The position numbers and the translations under genes were made by a program. Of a stretch of DNA of 64,000 bases, positions 19,865 to 28,192 are shown piece after piece. The stretch's first letter is position 1, and each line of letters starts with the position of its first letter. The stretch is from Gemmatimonas sp. (GTDB lineage Bacteria > Gemmatimonadota > Gemmatimonadetes > Gemmatimonadales > Gemmatimonadaceae): NCBI RefSeq assembly GCF_021298855.1, contig NZ_JAJTHI010000016.1, positions 34,860 to 98,859 of the forward strand. Direction: 5' to 3'. The notes beneath the pieces are model-generated. The model was not told the DNA's origin. It was given only the letters and a program-made list of their open reading frames with translations, and made no database searches.

Positions 19865-21208
19865 TCAGTTCACGCGGGCGCGCTCGATCACGGTGGAGGT
19901 GCCGTCGCGCTTCCCCAGGTAGACGACGCCGCCAGGGCCGAAGCCCAGCACCTGACGCCCCTCGGGGACGAGCACGCGCTCGATGACGTCGCCCTTGCCG
20001 TTGATCACGTCGTACACGCTGCCGGCTGGCTGCGGCTTGGTGGGAATGGTGAGGACCCACAGATTGCCGTCGGCGTCGGCCCGGGTGCTGGTGGCGAAGA
20101 AAGGGGGCTGGTAGTCGGGCAATTCGCTCGCCGTCACGACGTTGATCCGGGGTGGGGCCACCTGGGGCGCGCGCACCGGCCCCCCGGCCCCCGGTGGCCC
20201 GCCTTCGGCGCGGATCATCATCTGCACGCGCGGCGCCCCGCCGCCGGCCCCCCCGCCCATCATGCTGCCAAACGCCGTGGCCATGGCCGCCCCCTGCCCG
20301 GGATTCGCGGCCGCCTGCTTGTCGAGGAGCGTCTTCACCGAGTCCACCAGCTTCGCCTTGTCCTCGTCGGTGAGGCGCTTCCAGTCGAACGCCATCTTGG
20401 GCGACGAACGCCGCGTGCCGTTGGCCTCCACCCAATCCACGTGATAGTCGCGTCCGCGCACGAAGGCCACGTCGCCGTTGGGGAGCACGGCCCATTCATC
20501 CACCACCGGCAACGGATTCACCTCGATCGACACGTTCATCTTGCCGTCGTCGGTGCGGGTGATCGTGGGCAGCGAGCGGGGAATCTTCACGAATCCCACC
20601 GTATCCACCACGCGCGTCTGCAGATTCACGCGCGTGATGGCCATGGTGTCGGGGATGCCGGACATCTGCGGCGTGCCGTTCACCATCTGCATGCGAATGG
20701 CGGGCATGCCGCGGTACACCAGATGTCCGTTGCTGTAGAAGGCCCCGGCACCCACGCCACCCGCCGCGAGCATCATGGCGTCCTGCGCGCGTGGCACCGA
20801 CATCACCCGCTGCACCTCCCCGTTCGCATCGATCACCAGCATGCTCAGCGACTGCGCATCCACGAACAGCGTGGAGTCGCCCCGAAAGGCGATGAGGCTG
20901 GCCATGCCGCTGCCGTAGGCGTTGGGATTGCCCGGGGTGGTGTCGGCCACGACCTTCACGATGGCGAGCGTGGAGTCGAGGAGCAGCACCCGCCGTGCGC
21001 TGATGTCGTTCACCAGCAGGCGCCCACCGGGGAGCGCGCGCACGTTGGTGATGGTACCGAGCGAGTCCGTCGTGGCAGCCGCGACGGGGCCGAGCGGGCG
21101 GATGGGGGGGCGGGAGGTCGAGCTGCCGGGTTGGGCGTGAGCGGTGGTGAGCGCGGCGGTCAGCGCGGCGGTCAGCGCGAGTGTGGCCGTGGCGAAGAGG
21201 CGTTTCAT
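19865..21208 (-). CDS. Exported propeller-like protein with Met/Gly-rich insert
   Basis: The 447-residue protein starts MKRLFATATLALTAALTAAL and has a signal peptide ending in THAQ. The chain shows repeated beta-strand units of a 6-bladed propeller type: GTITNVRALPGGRLLVNDIS, LLLDSTLAIVKVVAD, SLSMLVIDANGEVQRVMSV, VDEWAVLPNGDVAFVRGRDY and a late DADGNLWVLTIP. An insert near residues 285-345 is rich in methionine, glycine and proline (SMMGGGAGGGAPRVQMMIRA). The function is unknown. It lies directly downstream of the TonB receptor gene, separated by 131 bases of repeat, and both proteins carry Met/Gly-rich tracts, suggesting they act together. Confidence 0.7.
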   Translation of the reverse strand: MKRLFATATLALTAALTAALTTAHAQPGSSTSRPPIRPLGPVAAATTDSLGTITNVRALPGGRLLVNDISARRVLLLDSTLAIVKVVADTTPGNPNAYGSGMASLIAFRGDSTLFVDAQSLSMLVIDANGEVQRVMSVPRAQDAMMLAAGGVGAGAFYSNGHLVYRGMPAIRMQMVNGTPQMSGIPDTMAITRVNLQTRVVDTVGFVKIPRSLPTITRTDDGKMNVSIEVNPLPVVDEWAVLPNGDVAFVRGRDYHVDWVEANGTRRSSPKMAFDWKRLTDEDKAKLVDSVKTLLDKQAAANPGQGAAMATAFGSMMGGGAGGGAPRVQMMIRAEGGPPGAGGPVRAPQVAPPRINVVTASELPDYQPPFFATSTRADADGNLWVLTIPTKPQPAGSVYDVINGKGDVIERVLVPEGRQVLGFGPGGVVYLGKRDGTSTVIERARVN

Positions 21209-21221
21209 CGGTGGGTTGGTT

Positions 21222-21330
21222 CAGGAAGCAGGAAGCAGGAAGCAGGGAGCAGGAGGCACGGAGCAGGAGGCACGGAGCAGGGGGCAGGGAGGCTGCTGCC
21301 TGACTCCTGCCGCCCGCCCCCTGCCTCCTT
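21222..21330. repeat. GGAAGCA/GGAGGCA word repeat with partial inverted arm
   Basis: The left part reiterates 7- to 15-base words: AGGAAGC three times, then GGAGCAGGAGGCAC twice. The right part, CTCCTGCCGCC to CTGCCTCCTT, is a partial reverse complement. It fills the space between the TonB receptor stop and the propeller gene start and would form a long imperfect hairpin in RNA. Confidence 0.8.
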
Positions 21331-21339
21331 GTCGTTGGG

Positions 21340-24300
21340 TTATTGCCGCATGATGATGGTCTGCGCGCCGCCGCCCATGCCGCCGGCCATCATCATGCCG
21401 CCGCCCATGAGGCCGGCACCGCCACCACCGGCGGTGCCGGAGCGAATGGTCTTGAGATAGCGATCGTCGAGGGCCAGCGCGATGAATGGCGGGAGCCGGC
21501 GCCGCTGCGCCGCCGTCAGCAGCTGCTTCACCTGCGGTGCATACCCCCGCAGCATGTCGATGCTGGCTTCCCGCGCCCGGACATACCGAAAGTAGATGCG
21601 CTCCCGGTCGTAGCCGTCGGGAAGGCTGGCAAACTGCGCCGCAATGGGCGACCAGATGGAGTCGAGACGCACCAGGTACCGGCGGTTCATCGTGGCGATG
21701 GCGTCGGCCTGATCGGCACTCAACTTGAGCGTGTCCTGATCACGCAGGATGGTGGCCATCGGGTTGGGCACACCGCCGTTGCCGAACTGCGCCTTGATGG
21801 TGGCGGCGTTGGCCTTGATGCCGTCGGTGCGCCGGCCACGGTCGAGCGACTGCGTCAGCACCTGCCGCTCGCGCGTGGGACCAATGTCGTAGCGCAGCTG
21901 CGCGGTTACGGTCACGGGGGCGCGGAACTGCTGGAACTGCGGATTGGTGGCGGCGAAGCGCTCGTTCACCTCGTAGCGATAGCGGCGCGCCACCGGATCG
22001 AAGCCGCGCACATACAGCAGCGCCTGGTCGAGGAACGGCTGCTGTCCCCATCCGCGCAGCCGCTGTTGCCCGTGCAGCAGCAGGTCGGCGGCGCCAATGG
22101 GGTTGGCCACATTGAGCGTCAGGTTCATGCGCTGGGGCAGCCGCAGCTTGAGCGGGTTGAAGCCGATGCTGAGATTCGCGCTGCTCACCCATGGCCCCTG
22201 ACAGCTGTTGCGGGCGGCCAAGGTGCCGAGCTGCCGGGCGAGGCACGCACGCGCCACGCGGGAGCCGTTCTCGAGCAGCGCCCGCATGCCGCTTGCCACC
22301 AGGGGATCGCCTGCCGTGGCCGGGTCGAACACGAAGGCGCGGTCGTTGGTGAAGCCGTCGCCGTTCACATCGCCGCCAATGGTGGGCGTGATGGGCGTCC
22401 CCGACCGGAATTGCCCGAACCAGGCGATGCGCACGAGGTCGAAGGCGTTCCAGTTGAGGGTGTAGGTGATCTGGTGGCGCGAGTCGAACCCCGCACGCGA
22501 CCAGTCCACGGCAAACGGATCGCCGGCGGTGCTCGTGAAGCCGCGGAACTGCTCCCGCACGTTGCCGTAGGTGTAGCTCGCGCTCCAGCCAAAGTTGGTG
22601 CTGAAGCTCATGGGGGAGAGACGCACACTCACTTGCCCGGTGCGGGAGCGCAGATCGCTCAGCTGCTCGGTGACCCGCTGGTACTGCGGCACCACCCGGC
22701 CGTCGCCGGCGGCAATGCCACCGGTGAGCGGCACGATGCTGGACGCGTTCACGAAGACGGGGCGATCGCCTTCGTTCGGCAGGGAGAACCGCCGCGTCCC
22801 CGCGAAGTTGCGATCCAGGAAGCTCTGCTGCTGCGTGTTGACCGACCAGGTGGCGTCGATGCTGGCGTTGAACACATTCCAGAGCACGGGACCGCTCCAT
22901 GACAGATTCGACCGCACGCTGCGCGACGGTGCGAAGCCCGAGCCGAACAGCGTCACGTTGGGCGCCCCCACGGCGAACAACGTGCCCGTGCTGCCGTCGG
23001 CGCAGCGGCTGGGGATGCTGCCAACGCTGGTATAGGCCGTCCAGTCGGGCGTGGGCACGGCCGCCCCGACGCACGCCAGCTGCTGAATGGCGCTCGGCAG
23101 CCCCGTATTGTCGATCGCGCTGCCAATGAGCGTGGGTTGCGGCGAATTCTGGAAGACGCCAATGCCGCCGCGCACCACGGCGCGCGGTCCGCGGAAGGCG
23201 CCATCGAAGGCCCCGATTTGCGGCCCCGTGCCGTACTGCCAGGAGAAGCCAAGGCGCGGGCTCACGAACACCCCGTTGGGGACGCGGTCGTTGCGCACCC
23301 CGAGGCGCTCTTCGAGGGCCAGGTTGCGCGCCGGTGCATCGAGGAAGCGATTGGCGTCCACGCGCACGCCGTACTGCACCTGCAGGGTCTGCGAGTGGCG
23401 GTAGGAGTCACCGAGCGACAGGGCCGCAATGAGCACGCCCGCCTCGCGTTCGCGTGGCGACAGCGTGCGCGTGTACGACAGGGGCAGCCCCGCCTGCAGA
23501 TCGGCGAGCGAGTTGTAGGTGAAGGTGCCGAGCCGGTTGATCGTCTGATCCTGCGCGGAGCCCTCGTGCCGCACTTCGGTGCCCAGCTTGAGGCGGTGCT
23601 TGTTGTTGCCGCTGAACCACGACAGCGTGTTCATGGCCATGGCCGTGGTGGTGCGCTGCGTGGTGTTGAGCAACTGGTTGCCGCCGAAGCTGAGCAGCTG
23701 CACCCCGCTGGTGCCGTCGGCAAAGGTCGAGTTCACCCGCACGCGCCCGGCGGGGAGATCGAGATAGGGATCGCCCGTGGCGTTGGAGGCATTGACGCCG
23801 GCACTCGTTTCGGTGAGCACGCCGACCGTGCGCAGGGTGAAATAGCCACTGTGTCGCGCCTGTACGCCGCCGGTCCAGCTGATGCGTTCCGCGCCGGTGT
23901 TGGGGAGTGCCGTGGTGAGCGGCGTGAAGGCCGGGTTCTGGCGGTTCCAGTTGGCGCTCACCGTGATGTTGTACGCAGCGCCGCTGACGCTCGACGGAGG
24001 CGCCACATCGATGGCGGCAAGTACCGACCCCTGGTCGGTGAGACGGCTGCCGGGCACACCGGCGCTGGTAATGGGCACCCGGTTGCTGCCGAGAATGCCC
24101 AGCAGCCGGGACACCGAATCGGTGGCCACGCCACTGGCCTTGAGTCCGTTGCTGGAGGTGTTGAGCAACGTCTGCAGATCGTTGCTGCGCCGCCCCAGCT
24201 GATACGACAGCGCGTAGAACGCCTTGTCGAAGACGAGCGGGCCCGAGACGGTGCCCCCCAGCGAGGCGTTGGTGAACTGCTGCCCGGTGGCGCGCGCGGC

Positions 24301-25086
24301 GGCGTCGGTCCATTGCAGCGCCGGGTTGTCGCCCACGACGCTGAGGCCGCGGTTGCTGAAGTTGGTCCCGCTGCGCGTGCGCAGCTGGAACTGCCCGCCG
24401 CTGAAGCCGCCCCGCGACACATCGTAGGGGGACGTGGCGAGCGCGCTGAACACCCCGGCATCGCGCGGCAGTCCCGCCCCACCGAACAGCATCCCGTTGA
24501 GGGTCGTGTTGTTCTGATCGGCGCCGAGGCCCAGCACCGAGAAGCCGTTGGCCCCGCCATCCTGCCCGGGCACGAGCTGCACGCCGGGGAGCGTGGCCGC
24601 GAGCGCCGCGAGATCCGTCATCTGGTCGGGCGGCAGCGCGTTGAGGTTGCTGATCGTCCGCTCGGTGCCGCCCACGTCCTGCGACAGTTCGCCGCGCGAC
24701 ACGCGCTGGCGGTCGGCGGTGACCTTCATGGCCTCGAGCACCGTGCCCACCTTGCTCAGCTTCGCATCGGCGAGCAGCACGTCTTCGTCGGCCGCACGCT
24801 TCACCTCGAAGCGCTTCTGGGCATACCCCACCGCCGCCACGGTGACCATGTAGTCGCCATCGCCATTGGGAAAGGTGATGGTGAAGCGGCCGGCGCGGTC
24901 GGTGCGGGCGGTGCGGTTGACGTTGCCCGAGAGCGACGTGACCAGGATGGACACGTTGTCGAGCGGTTCATTGCTCTCGCCGGTAATGCGGCCGCGAATG
25001 ACATCGACCTGCTGGGCGTATGCCGGCGGGGCCGCCAGCGCGAGCAGGAGCAGCAGGACGGTGAAGAACGCGAAACGACGGGGCAC
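21340..25086 (-). CDS. TonB-dependent receptor with C-terminal Spy-like extension
   Basis: The 1,248-residue protein probably starts at a GTG giving VPRRFAFFTVLLLLLALAA, a signal peptide; no in-frame ATG gives one. Residues ~22-110 form a carboxypeptidase regulatory-like domain (VIRGRITGESNEPLDNVSIL). Residues ~120-260 form the plug, with SNLNALPPDQMTDLAALAAT and GLGADQNNTTLNGMLFGG. A beta-barrel follows to about residue 1065 (last strand VTVTAQLRYDIG). After it comes an unusual ~180-residue tail: two LTxxQ-type motifs (LSADQ near 1122, LTAAQ near 1189) inside helical sequence, then a Gly/Met-rich end (residues ~1219-1248). LTxxQ pairs mark Spy/CpxP-type periplasmic proteins. The barrel's last strand normally ends the protein, so this tail should hang in the periplasm. 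The ligand is unknown. Confidence 0.9.
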   Translation of the reverse strand: MPRRFAFFTVLLLLLALAAPPAYAQQVDVIRGRITGESNEPLDNVSILVTSLSGNVNRTARTDRAGRFTITFPNGDGDYMVTVAAVGYAQKRFEVKRAADEDVLLADAKLSKVGTVLEAMKVTADRQRVSRGELSQDVGGTERTISNLNALPPDQMTDLAALAATLPGVQLVPGQDGGANGFSVLGLGADQNNTTLNGMLFGGAGLPRDAGVFSALATSPYDVSRGGFSGGQFQLRTRSGTNFSNRGLSVVGDNPALQWTDAAARATGQQFTNASLGGTVSGPLVFDKAFYALSYQLGRRSNDLQTLLNTSSNGLKASGVATDSVSRLLGILGSNRVPITSAGVPGSRLTDQGSVLAAIDVAPPSSVSGAAYNITVSANWNRQNPAFTPLTTALPNTGAERISWTGGVQARHSGYFTLRTVGVLTETSAGVNASNATGDPYLDLPAGRVRVNSTFADGTSGVQLLSFGGNQLLNTTQRTTTAMAMNTLSWFSGNNKHRLKLGTEVRHEGSAQDQTINRLGTFTYNSLADLQAGLPLSYTRTLSPREREAGVLIAALSLGDSYRHSQTLQVQYGVRVDANRFLDAPARNLALEERLGVRNDRVPNGVFVSPRLGFSWQYGTGPQIGAFDGAFRGPRAVVRGGIGVFQNSPQPTLIGSAIDNTGLPSAIQQLACVGAAVPTPDWTAYTSVGSIPSRCADGSTGTLFAVGAPNVTLFGSGFAPSRSVRSNLSWSGPVLWNVFNASIDATWSVNTQQQSFLDRNFAGTRRFSLPNEGDRPVFVNASSIVPLTGGIAAGDGRVVPQYQRVTEQLSDLRSRTGQVSVRLSPMSFSTNFGWSASYTYGNVREQFRGFTSTAGDPFAVDWSRAGFDSRHQITYTLNWNAFDLVRIAWFGQFRSGTPITPTIGGDVNGDGFTNDRAFVFDPATAGDPLVASGMRALLENGSRVARACLARQLGTLAARNSCQGPWVSSANLSIGFNPLKLRLPQRMNLTLNVANPIGAADLLLHGQQRLRGWGQQPFLDQALLYVRGFDPVARRYRYEVNERFAATNPQFQQFRAPVTVTAQLRYDIGPTRERQVLTQSLDRGRRTDGIKANAATIKAQFGNGGVPNPMATILRDQDTLKLSADQADAIATMNRRYLVRLDSIWSPIAAQFASLPDGYDRERIYFRYVRAREASIDMLRGYAPQVKQLLTAAQRRRLPPFIALALDDRYLKTIRSGTAGGGGAGLMGGGMMMAGGMGGGAQTIIMRQ

Positions 25087-25180
25087 GTCGGGGGAGTCGA
25101 AGGTGGAGGCTGCCCATGCTACGGCCGGGGGCCGGGTTCCGTTACGACACGGGGGGAGAGACGGGGGTTGCCGTTGGCTC

Positions 25181-25556
25181 GGGAACGACGCGGGGGGAAC
25201 GACGCGCAATCGACGACGCGTTGGCAGGGACGCGTTGGCGCCGACGCGTTGGCGGGGACGCGTTGGCACGGACGCGGACCCCGACGCGGACTCCGACGCG
25301 GGCACCGACGCAGACACTGACGCAGACCTCGACGCAGACCCCGACGCAGACACCGACGCTGGGGGAACAACGCGGGGGAACAACGCGGGGGAACAACGCG
25401 GCGACGAGCCTTCGGCCGTCGCGGGGCGTCGTGGTTGGCGTCGCGGTTGGCGTCGGTGCCCGCGTCGGTGCCCGCGCTCCTGCGCGTTCGTGCCAGCGCG
25501 TTCTCGCCAACGCGTTTTCGCCAACGCGTCCCCGCCAACGCGTCGTCGATTGCGCG
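25181..25556. repeat. Composite non-coding repeat block: nested tandem repeats inside an inverted repeat
   Basis: The whole 25087-25617 gap (531 bases) holds no convincing gene. Bases 25205-25262 and 25497-25554 are inverted copies differing at about five of 58 positions; both are built from ACGCGTTGGC units. Between them lie seven and a half copies of a 12-base unit GACGCNGACNCC (25271-25360), three exact copies of a 13-base unit GGGGGAACAACGC (25361-25399), and GTTGGCGTC/GGTGCCCGC word repeats (25433-25480). A related GGAACGACGCG pair is at 25191-25205. It lies upstream of the receptor gene and beyond the murB stop. Confidence 0.9.
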
Positions 25557-25617
25557 TGGTGGCCTCTCCTGCCGTAATCTCCGCGGTCGCTCGCGTCCCT
25601 CGGCTTCGCGCGCGACG

Positions 25618-26547
25618 CTAGAACTCGCCGATGAAACCGATTTCGGGCGTGAGTTCGTATCCGAACCGCTCTCGCACCGCCTGCTGTGCGTGCGCAATGA
25701 GCGCGCGCACGTCGGCCGCGCTGGCGCGCCCGAGGTTCACCATGATGTTCGCGTGTATGTGCGAGATCTGCGCGTCGCCCACGCGAAAGCCCTTGAGGCC
25801 GCACTGGTCAATGAGGCGGCCGGCGCCCACCCCCTCGATCTTCTGGAAGATCGAGCCGGCACTGGGATGTATCCCCAGCCACGGGTGGCGTGAGCCACGC
25901 CAGCTGAGGTTCTCCTGCAGGATGCGGTGCAGGCGGGCCGGGTCGTCCTTCGTGAGCCGGAAGCGCGCGCTCAGCACCACGTCGCGCCGATGATGGAACA
26001 CCGTGTCGTCGTAGCCGAACCGGATATAGTCCGCGTCCACCGTCTTCCGCTCCCCCTCGGCGCTGAGAATGTCGCAGTCGGCGAACACCTCGCTGATGAA
26101 CATCGTGCGCTCGCGCTCGGGGGCCGGCGACAGAAAGTGCAGATTCTGCCAGAGCGCGCCCCCCACCGTGCTGGGAATGCCGATGTAGTGCTCGAGTCCC
26201 GACCACCCCCCGCGCACCGTCTCGAGCACCAGCTCCTGGACCACGGCCCCGCTTTCGCTCCACAGCACCCCGTCCGGGCTGATCGTGTGCGCCGCGGCGC
26301 GATTGCGGATCACCAGCCCGCGCACCCCCCGGTCGCCAATGAGCACATTGGCGCCCAGCCCCAAAACGAACCAGGGGAGGCCGCCATGGCGCGCCGCGGT
26401 GATGGCGGCGGCGAGATCATCGGCGGAGGTGGCATCGTACAGCCAATCCGCCGGGCCGCCGATCTGAAAGGTGGTGAACGGAGCCAGCGGCGCGTTCGGC
26501 GTGAGGCGCGACGCGTCGAGGGTCGACAAGGCGGAAGGGACAGTCAT
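25618..26547 (-). CDS. murB: UDP-N-acetylenolpyruvoylglucosamine reductase
   Basis: This cytosolic flavoenzyme reduces UDP-GlcNAc-enolpyruvate to UDP-MurNAc, the second committed step of peptidoglycan precursor synthesis. The 309-residue length fits. The FAD-binding region is seen in TTFQIGGPADWLY, VLGLGANVLIGDRGVRGLVI and GLEHYIGIPSTVGGALWQN. The catalytic serine is in HPSAGSIFQK, and GLKGFRVGDAQISHIHANIM is the conserved C-terminal part. The start MTVPSALSTLDASRLT is chosen because it begins just before the conserved APFTTFQIGG; no strong ribosome binding site is visible. It is alone rather than in a mur/fts cluster, and divergent from the M16 gene pair. Confidence 0.93.
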   Translation of the reverse strand: MTVPSALSTLDASRLTPNAPLAPFTTFQIGGPADWLYDATSADDLAAAITAARHGGLPWFVLGLGANVLIGDRGVRGLVIRNRAAAHTISPDGVLWSESGAVVQELVLETVRGGWSGLEHYIGIPSTVGGALWQNLHFLSPAPERERTMFISEVFADCDILSAEGERKTVDADYIRFGYDDTVFHHRRDVVLSARFRLTKDDPARLHRILQENLSWRGSRHPWLGIHPSAGSIFQKIEGVGAGRLIDQCGLKGFRVGDAQISHIHANIMVNLGRASAADVRALIAHAQQAVRERFGYELTPEIGFIGEF

Positions 26548-26749
26548 CAGCGGGATGGGGTTCGGCAGTACGGCCGGACGCCAATGTAGCCGGGGGAGTA
26601 CCGGGCCGTCAGTCGTTGACGACGGGAGGAGGGCGTCGGCCGGCGCCAGCAACCCTCCGCCGGCGGATCCCGTTAATGTCCCATGGGGTAGTGCTCGCCA
26701 CCCCCACTGCGGGGTCGCCCTGCAGTTCGTGCTCTCCTCCCACCCGCTC

Positions 26750-28192
26750 ATGCGCGTTCGGTCTCTTCGCCGCCTCCGTACGCTGTCGCTGCGCGCCGCC
26801 CTGGCGCTCGCCACGGTTGCCGCCCTGCCGGCCACACCACCGGCCGCCCTGCACGCCCAGTCCCGCGCCGAGCTCGAAAAGGTGCTGCGCCGCAAGGTGC
26901 TGGCGAACGGCATGGAGGTCATCGTCGTGGAGAACCACGGCGTGCCCATTGCCACGCTCGAGATCAACGTGCGCAACGGCGCCTTCACGCAGCCGCCGGA
27001 GTACGCGGGGCTCGCGCACATGTACGAGCACATGTTCTTCAAGGCCAACACGGACCTGCCCGACGCGCAGGCGTTCAACGATCGCGCCGGCGAGCTGGGG
27101 GCGGTGTTCAACGGCACCACGCAGGAAGAGCGCGTGAACTACTATCTCACCCTCCCCGCCGACTCGGTGGCGGGAGGGCTGCGTTTCCTGGCGAGTGCGC
27201 TCATCAATCCGCTGTTCCGGGAGGATGAACTCGCGCGGGAAAAGGAAGTGGTGCTGGGCGAGTACGATCGCAACGAGGCGCAGCCCGGCTTCCGCTTCCA
27301 GCAGCAGGCGAACGCGCTGCTGTATCCGGGGCAGGGGAGCCGCAAGAACACCATCGGCGATCGGCTGGTGCTCAAGAACGTGACGCAGGAGCAGATGCGC
27401 ACCATCCAGCGCAAGTACTACGTGCCGAACAACTGCGCGCTCATCGTCACCGGCGACGTGGACCCCGAACGCATCTTCGCGCTCGCCGAACAGGTCTTCG
27501 GTTCGTGGCCGCGCGGCGCGGACCCGTTCGTGGCCGATCCCATTCCGCCCATTCCGCCGCTCGACAGCAACAAGGCGCAGATCAGCGAAGAGCCGATCAA
27601 CGCGGTGGCGGTGCTGTTGCAGTGGCAGGGGCCGAGCGTGGGGAAGGATCCCGGCGCCACCTTTGCCGCCGACGTGTTCAGCGATGTGCTGAACACCCCC
27701 GGCAGTACGTTCCAGAAGAACCTCGTGGATTCGGGGCTCTGGCTGGGCGTGGGGGTGAACTACTACACGCTCAATCAGGTGGGGCCCATCTCGATCAGCG
27801 GGCAAACCACGCCCGACAAGTTCCGCGCGGCCATGGCGGCGCTCGAGCGCGAGATCGCCCGCTTCAGTGATCCCACGTACATCTCGTCGCGCGAGCTGGA
27901 AGCGGTGAAGGCGCAGCGGGCGGTATCGAGCGCCTTCGGCATCGAAAAGGCGAGCGAGATCGCCCACACCATCGGCTTCTGGTGGAGCGTGGCCAGTCTC
28001 GACTACTTCATGAGCTACACCGACCGCATGGCACAGCAGCGCATCACCGATCTCCTGCGCTACACGAGCACCTACATCGTGGGGAAGCCGCGGGTCACCA
28101 GCGTGCTGCTGTCGAGCGACGCGCGGCGGGCCATTGGCCTCACGGAAGCGGAGCTGCTCAAGCCGTTCACGAAGTCGGGGGTGAAGCCGTGA
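26750..28192 (+). CDS. M16B zinc metallopeptidase, catalytic subunit
   Basis: The 480-residue protein starts MRVRSLRRLRTLSLRAALAL with a signal peptide ending near ALHAQ, so it works in the periplasm. The inverted zinc motif HxxEH is present as HMYEHMFFK near residue 89, with the third ligand glutamate expected in EKEVVLGEYDRNEAQ near 165. Two M16 domains follow, the second without a zinc motif. Family members degrade peptides as a clamshell dimer. The 1-base overlap of its TGA with the ATG of the next gene (TGATG) and that gene's lack of zinc ligands indicate a heterodimer. Confidence 0.93.
   Translation: MRVRSLRRLRTLSLRAALALATVAALPATPPAALHAQSRAELEKVLRRKVLANGMEVIVVENHGVPIATLEINVRNGAFTQPPEYAGLAHMYEHMFFKANTDLPDAQAFNDRAGELGAVFNGTTQEERVNYYLTLPADSVAGGLRFLASALINPLFREDELAREKEVVLGEYDRNEAQPGFRFQQQANALLYPGQGSRKNTIGDRLVLKNVTQEQMRTIQRKYYVPNNCALIVTGDVDPERIFALAEQVFGSWPRGADPFVADPIPPIPPLDSNKAQISEEPINAVAVLLQWQGPSVGKDPGATFAADVFSDVLNTPGSTFQKNLVDSGLWLGVGVNYYTLNQVGPISISGQTTPDKFRAAMAALEREIARFSDPTYISSRELEAVKAQRAVSSAFGIEKASEIAHTIGFWWSVASLDYFMSYTDRMAQQRITDLLRYTSTYIVGKPRVTSVLLSSDARRAIGLTEAELLKPFTKSGVKP

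Noticed and set aside
25271..25399. CRISPR array
   Set aside because: Units are contiguous 12- and 13-bp tandem repeats without unique spacers and no cas genes are near.
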